Source of the DNA: CAYUYV01 sp964449455
Lineage (GTDB): Bacteria; Pseudomonadota; Alphaproteobacteria; JAJFIK01
Reading direction: 5' to 3'
DNA: 64,000 bases
NCBI GenBank assembly: GCA_964449455.1
Contig: CAYUYV010000003.1
Coordinates: forward strand, 4,741-68,740
The translations under genes were made by a program, and so were the position numbers. Positions 8,811-17,272 of this stretch are shown here, in pieces. The notes beneath the pieces are model-generated. The model did no database searches, was not told the origin of the DNA, and saw only the letters and a program-made list of their open reading frames with translations. Each line of letters begins with the position of its first letter. The first letter of the stretch is position 1.

Positions 8811-11246
8811 TCAGTTGGGCTTGGTGCCGAGATTGATCTCAAGCTGGGTGATCTCCCGGAGCTGGTTCGATTCCTGGATTTCGACCCACAGCCCCACACG
8901 CGGCTTCTTCGGATCAAGGCCAAGTTCGGCCGGATCGGAGAAGTAGAGATAGGTGTATTTAATGTGTGAGCCGATGTTCCGCTTCTCCTGGGAAAAGGGC
9001 GTACCGTATTTCTTCATGACAGACTCGGCGACGGCAGCGGTGCGTCCGCGGCCTGGAAGTGTGCGGTAGTACTGCAAGAACACCAGTGTGCCGGCTTGAT
9101 TGAAGTGACCATAGCCGCTTTCACCATCGGCATTCTCGAACCGCAAAACATTTGCCTGCCCCTTATAGGGCTCGATCCGACCGAAGATGCGCCGGGCCGC
9201 CGTCTCGAAATCGCGCCGGCTCATGCCCAGCCGCAGACCTTTAACGTCCGCCTGCATCGGATCCACATGGGGTTTGGAATCGACCGCCACATCGGACGCT
9301 ATTCGTGCCGGGGGCTTGGCGATGGAGGTCTCATAGAGCCGCGAAACCTCGCCGCCGTAACGGCTTGACTGTCCCAGCAATCTCACATCGGTGATCACGG
9401 CTTCGACCAGCCGCGTTTCCTGCGTGCCCCAGGGGGCGTTTCGCACCGCGCGCGTAGGATAGACCAGCATGTCGAGGGTCACCGACCGCCCGCGTCCCAT
9501 CTGGGTCAGAATGTCTTCCGCGTTTTGTGCCGGGATCGAGAAGTAGCGTAGATCGCCCAGATTGGTCAGCTTCAGTTCATAAGACCGGTCCCGTGATGCG
9601 ACATCGCCGAACAGGTCCGTTGTCAAGCCATCTCGGTAGCTCAGTGTGCGGTCGAAAGCCACGTTGTGGATCTCAAAGCGCTGATTGGTGAAGTCATACT
9701 CGCTGAGCTTTGCCGCGATGCGCACGCGCCAGGGTTCCAACGGATAGGCAGTGAACACGGACTTTCGCTGGTCCACGAGAGTTGGATAGAGGCGTCGTCT
9801 CACGAACTCATTATCCGCACGCCGATAGTCATTGGATGCCTTGGCCCATGCGTCGAAATCGGGTGTCTGGCCGGTCGCGCGGGCCCAGGTGAGCACGATA
9901 TCGGCTGCCTCGAAGGCAGGGGCCGTATCAATCGATGCCGGAAGAGCGTTGATGGATTGGATGTCCTCCATCATCAAGGGTGGCCGGGTTTCATTGATGA
10001 GGACGGACCTCTGGCCTTGGCTTTCCGCCGTCAGAACGACTTTCGTCAAATAGCTCTGGACACGGCGTTCACGGGTCAGACTGGCCAGGTTCTTGAAATG
10101 TGCCTGGGCTGCGATGGGTTGGGCTTCAAACTCGACGAGCGCACTTGGGTACTTGCCGTGCTTGTCCAGGAAAGCATCAGCCTGCTGAGGTGTCATGGGA
10201 ATGAAGGCAAATTCGCCGGCATTCTGGAAGAAAAGGCCACCGTCAATGTAGCTTGCGCCGGAAAAGAGCGAGACATTGAAGCCGCCTTTGTTCGCATCAT
10301 ATTCCGACAGGCGGGTCCGGATCCGGCCTCCGAACAGCCGGGCATTGGGAATAAAGTCTGCAAAACTTTGTTGTGCCTTGCGAATTTCCGTTTCGAGAAC
10401 GGCCTGTTGATCGAACTGATTGGCCGAGCGAAAAGCGGATGTCTGTGAAGCCTCCAATGTGAAGTCCGGTGTTGTGCCTTTGAGGCGGTGCCAGATTGTC
10501 TTGACCGTCTGTTCCGAGACATCCACAACTTGGCCGGCCTGGGCAGCGGCCATCGCGAGGGTCGATGCGTCGATCGCGCCCTCGGCCTTCTGCCAAACAA
10601 CCTGGTTCTGGTCACGCAGTTCAGCACTGACGATCCGGACAATGACCGTGCGCATGGTTTGCGAGGAATAGCCGCTTTTGACCTGATCCACTTGCGCACT
10701 GATCGGCTGAAGGCGCATGGAAAGCGTGAGTTGCTTGCTGTTGCGGCCATTGAGTAAGGCCCGCGCCGCGTCCGGCTGCAGGTCCATGAAGGCGTAGGGC
10801 TGAGGATTGTCAAAAACGAGCCGGTAGGCGTTCGAATCAAGTCTCACGCGGTCCCGCCCCAGGGATAAAAAGGGCGTTTTTGTTGGAATGAAGGTATTCC
10901 CGTCGAAAGCACCCAGTGCAAAGCCGGCCCGCTCGAAATCATAATTCTGCACCGTGACAGCCAGATTGACGGCGAGGAATTCGTTGCCGCTGAACCCGGA
11001 CGTAAAGACCTGACGGGCCTCACCGAGCAACGTCTTATACACCTCAGGCCGGTCGAATTGATTGGCGCCGGCATAGCGCCGTGTCTGCTTCACGATGTTC
11101 TCGAAATCGGGGGACTGGTCGGACAGTCCGTACCAGACCCGTGCGACATTGAAATCATTGGCTGGCAGTTCGGGTGCGGCAACGGCGGGCAGCCAAAAGA
11201 GACCTGTGAACAGAATCGTCGCAAAAAATGCAAAGAGCGGCTTCAT
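8811..11246 (-). CDS. Secreted protein with three tandem homologous domains, function unknown
   Basis: An 811-aa exported protein with signal peptide MKPLFAFFATILFTGLFWLP and cleavage near AVAA. Three related segments of about 160-180 residues (about 34-212, 249-408, 448-624) share a pattern: PDF, then AN.F or AD.EF, an R..F block, NYDFERAGF / EYDANKGGF / EYDFTNQRF, a FAFIP-type block with a small helix, and a beta-strand ending. A C-terminal domain (about 665-811) starts GLRLGMSRRDFETAA. ATG 11246 has GAGGAT 8 bases upstream, better than a GTG at 11261. It follows a lipoprotein gene by 38 bp, probably as an operon. Confidence 0.8.
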   Translation of the reverse strand: MKPLFAFFATILFTGLFWLPAVAAPELPANDFNVARVWYGLSDQSPDFENIVKQTRRYAGANQFDRPEVYKTLLGEARQVFTSGFSGNEFLAVNLAVTVQNYDFERAGFALGAFDGNTFIPTKTPFLSLGRDRVRLDSNAYRLVFDNPQPYAFMDLQPDAARALLNGRNSKQLTLSMRLQPISAQVDQVKSGYSSQTMRTVIVRIVSAELRDQNQVVWQKAEGAIDASTLAMAAAQAGQVVDVSEQTVKTIWHRLKGTTPDFTLEASQTSAFRSANQFDQQAVLETEIRKAQQSFADFIPNARLFGGRIRTRLSEYDANKGGFNVSLFSGASYIDGGLFFQNAGEFAFIPMTPQQADAFLDKHGKYPSALVEFEAQPIAAQAHFKNLASLTRERRVQSYLTKVVLTAESQGQRSVLINETRPPLMMEDIQSINALPASIDTAPAFEAADIVLTWARATGQTPDFDAWAKASNDYRRADNEFVRRRLYPTLVDQRKSVFTAYPLEPWRVRIAAKLSEYDFTNQRFEIHNVAFDRTLSYRDGLTTDLFGDVASRDRSYELKLTNLGDLRYFSIPAQNAEDILTQMGRGRSVTLDMLVYPTRAVRNAPWGTQETRLVEAVITDVRLLGQSSRYGGEVSRLYETSIAKPPARIASDVAVDSKPHVDPMQADVKGLRLGMSRRDFETAARRIFGRIEPYKGQANVLRFENADGESGYGHFNQAGTLVFLQYYRTLPGRGRTAAVAESVMKKYGTPFSQEKRNIGSHIKYTYLYFSDPAELGLDPKKPRVGLWVEIQESNQLREITQLEINLGTKPN

Positions 11247-11284
11247 TGAGTATATCCTCACAAGGAACGTCGCGGTCGGATGTC

Positions 11285-11929
11285 TTAGAGGTCGAGGTTC
11301 AGCGACCCATCACTCTGCTCAAGCGGTGCGGCACCGGTCACGCCCTCGAAGGAGGTTTTACCCATCGTAACCCAGCGCCCAAGAATGTCCCGGCTCTCGG
11401 AGAGTTCGAAGGCATAGACACGGCCACCGGATTGGATATTCATCCCGAGTGTATTGACTTTCATGCCACCAATATTCAGCCCAGAAATCTTCTTGGCACT
11501 GTGAAATGTGGCAGTGCTGGCATCGAATCCGCTGTTGATGGCTTCCTGCCGGGCCTGTTTCATGGATGTCAGAACACGGTTGAGATCCGCCGGCATGGTC
11601 ATGTCCAGCATTTCGATGGCAGCCTTGGCATTGGCGGGACCGTTGTGGCGCAGGATGTGCGCCTTCATCATGTCCTTGTTTGGAAACACGACCGCTGCCA
11701 TGGCGCTATCTTCACCGCTGATGAAGGCTGCGGCCAAGGCCTCGATATAGGCGTCAATGGTCGAGACATCTGCAGCGGTTGTTCCCGCCACCGAGACCGG
11801 ATCAGCAGTCGCAGCCACATGGGCGGTGTTGCGCGCACCGGCGTCCTGACTTGTGGTCCCGCTCTCTTCGCCACACGCTGCAAGAAGGGTCGCCGCAAGC
11901 ATGCCACTAAAAATCCGTGGGTGTTTCAT
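11285..11929 (-). CDS. Lipoprotein, function unknown
   Basis: A 214-aa protein with a lipoprotein signal ending in the lipobox LAAC (LLAACGEESG), so it should be lipid-anchored in the envelope. The mature part begins with a Ser/Thr/Ala-rich linker, followed by a helical region (STIDAYIEALAAAFISGE) and a beta-rich end (GRVYAFELSESRDILGRWVT). I recognise no family. ATG 11929 has AAGGGG upstream. It is the first gene of a likely two-gene operon with the triple-domain secreted protein, so the two may act together. An assembly gap lies 38 bp upstream of the start and may hide the promoter. Confidence 0.75.
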   Translation of the reverse strand: MKHPRIFSGMLAATLLAACGEESGTTSQDAGARNTAHVAATADPVSVAGTTAADVSTIDAYIEALAAAFISGEDSAMAAVVFPNKDMMKAHILRHNGPANAKAAIEMLDMTMPADLNRVLTSMKQARQEAINSGFDASTATFHSAKKISGLNIGGMKVNTLGMNIQSGGRVYAFELSESRDILGRWVTMGKTSFEGVTGAAPLEQSDGSLNLDL

Positions 11930-11951
11930 CGAGTATCGCCCCTTGGCCATT

Positions 11952-12083
11952 TCGAACGGTGATGAGGNNNNNNNNNNNNNNNNNNNNNNNNNNNNNNNNN
12001 NNNNNNNNNNNNNNNNNNNNNNNNNNNNNNNNNNNNNNNNNNNNNNNNNNNNNNNNNNNNNNNNNNNTCGAACGGTGATGAGG
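11952..12083. repeat. 16-bp direct repeat flanking assembly gap
   Basis: TCGAACGGTGATGAGG stands at 11952-11967 and again at 12068-12083, on either side of the 100-N run 11968-12067. It is probably the edge of an unresolved tandem array in the promoter region of the lipoprotein operon. The rest of 12084-12404 holds no gene I can support. Confidence 0.75.
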
Positions 12084-12404
12084 CGACAGCAAACACCGCC
12101 TCAATGACTCGTGCCGAGTGCCTGAACGCTAAGGCAGCGCGCAGAATAAAGTAAATGAAATTTTAGAATTTGGACAGGTTGGTCGCAATCACTCGTATTG
12201 AGTGTGTTGAGCGCATCCGCTATGGCGCGCTTAGGGTGAATTCCAAGGCCCCTTGGCCCATCTCGCTGCAACGGCGTTAGGAGCTTGAGCGGTCCCTCCA
12301 GGTCAGGTCGGCCGACGCCGTGCTCCCAGGCCTGGCAACGTAATCGTGAATGGCAGGGGAGGGCTTTAGGTCATGTAGCGGGTGCAAAGGGCCTTAGTTC
12401 CGAG

Positions 12405-12459
12405 CCCCGGCTACGCGTCCTCCCCCGGCTACGCGTCCTCCCCCCGGCTACGCGTCCTC
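12405..12459. repeat. 18/19-bp tandem repeat, three copies, noncoding
   Basis: Three copies of CCCCGGCTACGCGTCCTC, with an extra C in some copies, run head to tail beyond the stop of the next gene. Unit length varies between 18 and 19 bp, unlike the in-frame coding arrays elsewhere in the window. Confidence 0.8.
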
Positions 12460-12519
12460 TTTGTGCGGATTGCGAGCGGCGCACCATCTTTTTTGCGGCA
12501 CGTCGCCCGTTCTCCTTTG

Positions 12520-12909
12520 TCAGAACGAGAACCTGCCCGAAGATCCCGAATCAAAACGTCCAACGCATACGGATCTTTCAAGGGTGAAAGGGCATTTTTC
12601 CGGGAAACTCTTGTCTTCGAACTCAATTTTCAGTTGGCCGCTGCGAGGCGGGCCTTCGTATTCGCAAGATCCGCCGGTCACATTCTCGGCCGCAATCGAA
12701 GCGCTCCGGCCACTCCCTATTCGGCTCCGGCCGCGACCCGTTCGGTTGATCGTGAGGGGCTCTTTGCCCTCCCGCTCGAACATGCACTCAACTGACCATC
12801 CGTAGCCTCCGGATAGTTTGAGCACAATCAGACTGCTGGGGGATTGAGCCATCGCGGGTGCACTGACGAAGGCGGCCACCGCGAAAGGCATGAGACGCAA
12901 GAGTTTCAT
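12520..12909 (-). CDS. Small secreted protein, function unknown
   Basis: A 129-aa periplasmic or secreted protein with signal peptide MKLLRLMPFAVAAFVSAPAM and cleavage after AMA. The mature domain looks beta-rich and contains four Cys (VECMF, GGSCEYEG, EKCPF, RSVCVG), consistent with two disulphides. ATG 12909 has a strong GGAGG about 10 bases upstream; the longer open frame (to 13062) is not needed. I recognise no family. It lies downstream of, and on the same strand as, a small membrane protein. Confidence 0.7.
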   Translation of the reverse strand: MKLLRLMPFAVAAFVSAPAMAQSPSSLIVLKLSGGYGWSVECMFEREGKEPLTINRTGRGRSRIGSGRSASIAAENVTGGSCEYEGPPRSGQLKIEFEDKSFPEKCPFTLERSVCVGRFDSGSSGRFSF

Positions 12910-13058
12910 TTTTCTTTTCCTCCCTGTTTGGGGACACGGAGGATAGGGGATGTCGATTAATGGTTCAACTGTTATTGAACAATTGAATATTCTGTCATGC
13001 AGACAAAAAAAGGGGCGCGCCGAAGCACGCCCCGTACCGCCACGATGAAAGCAACACC

Positions 13059-13574
13059 TCACCCCGTCAGGGCAAAGACCCGGGCCGGCGACACCATGGC
13101 GCGGCGGGAGGCGGTGGGCTCCAGATAAGCTGCGCAGGCAATGGATGCGGTGACGTTGCGCATCAGGGTCTCGAAGGTCTCATTGGCCGCGTCGACCTGA
13201 CGGGACTGTTGCAGACGTTCCACCCCGGTGCCGACCATATTCTCGGCCACGGCCGTGTAAGTCTGGCCCAGATCGGCAAAGGCCGTGCTCTGATCAGCCA
13301 GGGTGGTCTCGCCGAAGTCAAAGGTGGAGGCTGAGTAGGTCACAAATCCGATCGAGAACAGCGCCAGCATCGTGATGATGAGCGGCTGAACCTCAAGGCT
13401 GCCGGTCCAGAAGCGGTAGAATTCAAAAAGACCAATGGCCACCGGCAAAGCAAGCCCGACCGTAATCAGGGTTTCCTTGGCGATCCGCCGATAGGTGGCA
13501 TGCCGGCGCAGAGTGTCGGCGAGAACGATACAATCGAACTTCTTCAACAAGATGTTCTCGAGCGATGCAGTCAT
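13059..13574 (-). CDS. Membrane protein with two helices, function unknown
   Basis: A 171-aa protein. A basic N-terminal cytoplasmic part (TLRRHATYRRIAKE) precedes two transmembrane helices (about residues 36-57 and 65-85) and a soluble helical C-terminal half. ATG 13574 is preceded by AAGGAG. It is divergent from the Lhr-type helicase gene with a 200-bp spacer that must hold both promoters. No family is recognised. Confidence 0.7.
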   Translation of the reverse strand: MTASLENILLKKFDCIVLADTLRRHATYRRIAKETLITVGLALPVAIGLFEFYRFWTGSLEVQPLIITMLALFSIGFVTYSASTFDFGETTLADQSTAFADLGQTYTAVAENMVGTGVERLQQSRQVDAANETFETLMRNVTASIACAAYLEPTASRRAMVSPARVFALTG

Positions 13575-13775
13575 GATCAACTCCTTCACTCCGTCCCCAC
13601 CCAAACGGATCTCGGCTAACGCTGTAACAGAAGAGGATATGGTCGCTACCGACCAAGCATTAACGTCTTGTTACGCTTGCCAAATCAGGACCCCACATTC
13701 CCTCTGGCCTACCGTTTCTGCTGATGGTGCTGTCTACGACCTGAATCTGGAAAGAATTGTGGCACGCAACGCAAC

Positions 13776-16313
13776 ATGACCAAAAAGAGAGCTCTGAAAA
13801 CACAGCCAAAATCTGAACGGAACGGGCTGCCAACCCGTTTTGCGGCGTGGTTCAAGGATCGGGGATGGCATCCACGACCCCATCAACTGGCTCTCCTCGA
13901 GACCGTATCCAAGGGCGATTCGGCATTGCTTGTCGCCCCCACCGGCGGTGGCAAGACTTTGGCTGGGTTTCTGCCGTCCCTCGTCGATTTGGGCGACCGG
14001 ATGCCTGAGGAGATGCCGCGCCGTCCACACACGCTCTATATTTCACCCCTGAAGGCCCTCGCCGTTGATGTGGCGCGCAACCTGGAGACGCCCATTCGGG
14101 AAATGGGCCTGCCCATTACGCTGGAGACCCGCACGGGGGATACGCCCGCCCATCGGCGCCAACGCCAGAGGGCACAGCCCCCCGACATCCTGCTCACAAC
14201 GCCCGAACAGCTTGCCCTGCTGCTCGCCTATAAAGACAGCGCCAAATTCTTCCGTCATCTGCACAGTGTGATTCTTGATGAGCTCCACGCCATCGACAAC
14301 ACCAAGCGCGGCGAGCTGCTCTCCCTCGGTCTTGCCCGGCTGAGCCGCATTGCACCAAACAGCCGGCGCGTCGGCCTTTCGGCCACGGTCCATGATCCAG
14401 AACGCTTGCGGCGCTTTCTGGTGCCCCAGCCGCCGGGCGAGGTGAGGCTGTCGGCGCTGGTGGAAGGGCAGGGGGGGGCGGTGCCGGATGTCCAGGTGCT
14501 GGCGTCAGAGGCGGATATTCCGTGGTCGGGACATACGGGACGCCATGCCATGGCAGAGGTCTATGAGGCCATCAAAGGCGCCGGCGTCAGCCTTCTGTTC
14601 GTAAACACCCGTTCCCAGGCGGAACTTGTGTTCCAGAGCCTGTGGCGCATCAATGACGATAATCTGCCCATCGCGCTGCACCATGGCAGTCTCGACGTCG
14701 GCCAGCGGCGCAAAGTGGAAACTGCCATGGCGGAAGGGCGTCTGCGGGCTGTTGTGTGCACCTCAACCCTCGATCTCGGAATTGATTGGGGGGCGGTCGA
14801 TCTGGTGATCCATCTGGGCGCGCCTAAAGGGGCGAGCCGCCTGCTCCAGCGCATCGGCCGGGCCAATCACCGCCTGGACGAGCCCAGCCGGGCCCTGCTT
14901 GTGCCCTCGAACCGTTTCGAGGTGCTTGAATGCCGGGCCGCGCAAGAGGCCGCCATTCGCTCCGTACTCGACGGCGCGCCGCCCCGCGGCGGCGGGCTCG
15001 ATGTGCTTGCCCAGCACGTGATGGGCATGGCCTGCGCCGAGCCGTTTTCGCTCACAGGCCTTTATGAGGAAGTCGTGTCCGCCGCGCCCTATGCGGATCT
15101 TGATTATCAGACCTTTGAGCAGGTGGTGGATTTCGTGGCCACGGGCGGCTATGCCCTGCGCCGCTATGACCAGTTCCGGCGCATTCGGCGGGACACGGAC
15201 GGTCTTTTCCAGGTCACCAATGCCCGGTTTGCCCAAACCTATCGCATGAATGTGGGCACCATTGTCGAGGCCCCCATGATGAAGGTGCGTCTGACCCGGA
15301 CCATTGGCGGCAAAAAGGGGCCGGACGGCAAGCCCGGGCGCCGACCGGGAGGGCGCGCGGGCCGGGTGCTGGGCGAGATCGAGGAATGGATGGTGGAGCA
15401 GCTTCGACCCGGGGACACGTTCCTCTTTGCGGGAGAAGTGCTGCGCTTTGAGGGCCTTCAGGATACAGAGGTGCTGGTCACCCGGGCCACCGGAAAGGAC
15501 CCCATGGTGCCCTCCTGGCAGGGCGGCAAATTTCCGCTCTCCACCTATCTTGCCGAGCGGGTCCGCGAAATGATTTCCGTGCCGGACCAATGGGCCGCTC
15601 TGCCAGGCCCGGTGCAGGACTGGCTGGGCTTGCAGCGCAAGCGCTCCGTTATTCCAGACCAGGACCATATGCTGGTGGAGACCTTCCCCCGGGGAGGCAA
15701 GGAGTATATTGTTGCCTATCCCTTCGAAGGGCGCCTCGCCCACCAGACTCTTGGCATGCTGATCACCCGCCGCCTGGAGCGGGCGGACATGCACCCCCTT
15801 GGCTTTGTCGCCAACGACTATGCCCTCGCGGTCTGGTCTTTGAGGAGTGCGGATCACCTTGATATGGATGCTCTATTCCATGAGGACATGCTGGGCGATG
15901 ATCTTGACGCCTGGATGGGCGAGAGCGCGCTTGTGAAACGCATGTTCCGCCAATGCGCCGTCATCGCTGGCCTCATCGAGACGCGCTATCCGGGGCAGGA
16001 AAAGTCCGGACGCCAAGTAACATTTTCCTCGGACCTGATCTACGACGTCTTGCGCGCCCATGAGCCGGACCATGTGCTCTTGCAAGCGGCCTGGGCGGAT
16101 GCGTCGGCAGGTCTTTTGGATATCGGCCGCCTCGGCGATATGCTGCGGCGGATAAAGGGGCGAATCGTGCACCAGTCCTTGAACCGGGTGTCACCCCTTG
16201 CCGTTCCAGTCATGCTGGAGGTGGGCCGGGAGCCCGTCTATGGCGCCGCCAGCGAGGCCCTGCTCGGCGAGGCGGCGGATGATCTGATCGAGGAGGCCAC
16301 GCGGCTTGACTGA
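13776..16313 (+). CDS. Lhr-type ligase-associated DEXH-box helicase
   Basis: An 845-aa superfamily-2 DNA helicase of the bacterial Lhr-core type linked to the DNA-ligase-associated damage response. Walker A is APTGGGKT (near residue 56), the DEXH box is ILDELHAID, motif III is LSAT and motif VI is LLQRIGRANHR. A winged-helix region and the Lhr-specific C-terminal domain follow. Members unwind DNA or RNA-DNA hybrids 3'-5'. The next gene, pdeM, overlaps its end by 8 bp, so the two are translationally linked. The ligase and the MBL-fold exonuclease usually found with them are not in this window. Confidence 0.9.
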   Translation: MTKKRALKTQPKSERNGLPTRFAAWFKDRGWHPRPHQLALLETVSKGDSALLVAPTGGGKTLAGFLPSLVDLGDRMPEEMPRRPHTLYISPLKALAVDVARNLETPIREMGLPITLETRTGDTPAHRRQRQRAQPPDILLTTPEQLALLLAYKDSAKFFRHLHSVILDELHAIDNTKRGELLSLGLARLSRIAPNSRRVGLSATVHDPERLRRFLVPQPPGEVRLSALVEGQGGAVPDVQVLASEADIPWSGHTGRHAMAEVYEAIKGAGVSLLFVNTRSQAELVFQSLWRINDDNLPIALHHGSLDVGQRRKVETAMAEGRLRAVVCTSTLDLGIDWGAVDLVIHLGAPKGASRLLQRIGRANHRLDEPSRALLVPSNRFEVLECRAAQEAAIRSVLDGAPPRGGGLDVLAQHVMGMACAEPFSLTGLYEEVVSAAPYADLDYQTFEQVVDFVATGGYALRRYDQFRRIRRDTDGLFQVTNARFAQTYRMNVGTIVEAPMMKVRLTRTIGGKKGPDGKPGRRPGGRAGRVLGEIEEWMVEQLRPGDTFLFAGEVLRFEGLQDTEVLVTRATGKDPMVPSWQGGKFPLSTYLAERVREMISVPDQWAALPGPVQDWLGLQRKRSVIPDQDHMLVETFPRGGKEYIVAYPFEGRLAHQTLGMLITRRLERADMHPLGFVANDYALAVWSLRSADHLDMDALFHEDMLGDDLDAWMGESALVKRMFRQCAVIAGLIETRYPGQEKSGRQVTFSSDLIYDVLRAHEPDHVLLQAAWADASAGLLDIGRLGDMLRRIKGRIVHQSLNRVSPLAVPVMLEVGREPVYGAASEALLGEAADDLIEEATRLD

Positions 16314-17082
16314 GACGGCGATGGAAACGCGCATGCCCGCGCGGGCGAACCGGGATGTGACGATCCATGTGGCTGGCGAGCCGGTGTTGTTCGATCCCAG
16401 CGGCGCCCTTTGGCTGCCGGACCAGGGGACGCTCATCGTCTCCGATCTGCACCTGGAAAAGGGGTCCTCATTCGCCGTTCGGGGCGTTTACCTGCCGCCC
16501 TATGACAGCCGGGTCACCCTCACGCGCCTTTCGGAGGTGGCCCACCGGTTGGGACCCAAACAGATCATTGCCCTTGGTGACAGTTTCCATGACCGCGGCG
16601 CACCGGCGCGTCTTGATGCTGGTGACGCAAAGACACTCCGGATGCTGACAGGATCTTGTGACTGGGTCTGGATCGCCGGCAACCATGATCCGGTGCCGCC
16701 GCGCAGTTTTGGTGGTGAGGTTGCCGAGGCAGTCACCATCGGTGCGCTGACCTTCCGCCATGAGCCGACCGCGGACGATGGGGGCACCAGCCACTCAGCC
16801 TGGGGCGAGGTGGCCGGGCACCTTCATCCCGTGGCCAGCATCCGCATCAGGGGCCGCCGGGTGCGCCGGCGTTGTTTCGTCTCCGATGGGGGACGCCTCA
16901 TTTTGCCGGCCTTCGGTGCTTATGCGGGCGGGCTGTGCGTGCTGGACGAGGCCTTCGCGCCTCTGTTTCCGGACGGCGCATTCCAGGCCTTCGTTCTTGG
17001 CAAAGAGCGCATCTATCCGCTGAACGCCTCCACCCTGGTGCCGGACCAGACGCCTCCTGGCCCGACAAACTGGCGTTTGTGA
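16306..17082 (+). CDS. pdeM: PdeM: ligase-associated DNA damage response endonuclease
   Basis: A 258-aa calcineurin-like metallophosphoesterase of the PdeM family. Metal-binding motifs in order are DLHLEKG, GDSFHD, GNHD and GHLHP, close to the family's usual pattern and length. Known members have phosphodiesterase or endonuclease activity and work with the Lhr-type helicase. TTG 16306 is supported as the start by AGGAGG at 16291-16296 and by overlap with the helicase stop; ATG 16321 and ATG 16333 are alternatives. It forms a two-gene repair unit with the helicase. Confidence 0.88.
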   Translation: MTETAMETRMPARANRDVTIHVAGEPVLFDPSGALWLPDQGTLIVSDLHLEKGSSFAVRGVYLPPYDSRVTLTRLSEVAHRLGPKQIIALGDSFHDRGAPARLDAGDAKTLRMLTGSCDWVWIAGNHDPVPPRSFGGEVAEAVTIGALTFRHEPTADDGGTSHSAWGEVAGHLHPVASIRIRGRRVRRRCFVSDGGRLILPAFGAYAGGLCVLDEAFAPLFPDGAFQAFVLGKERIYPLNASTLVPDQTPPGPTNWRL

Positions 17083-17272
17083 CGGAGTGTTGTCTGCAAA
17101 CTGATCGGTGCGTTCAAACACTTGTGCGCGAGTGCCGCCACCTTTCCCGCACAGGTCTCGCCCTGTCAAAAAACCGTTGTCCAGACGTCACATCGGCGCA
17201 GCACCAATGTCCTATAGCCCAACGTGGGATGCGGTGTTCAAAGGGCCCAAGGCCCTCGGCGAGTGGGGACGG

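Noticed and set aside
16306..16332. Short downstream ATG starts for pdeM
   Set aside because: ATG 16321 and 16333 are too far from AGGAGG at 16291-16296; TTG 16306 is correctly spaced and overlaps the helicase stop. Noted as alternatives only.
17083..17272. Cobalamin riboswitch upstream of the TonB receptor
   Set aside because: A GCCACC/CCCGCAC stretch recalls the motif, but the B12-box sequence and paired elements are absent.
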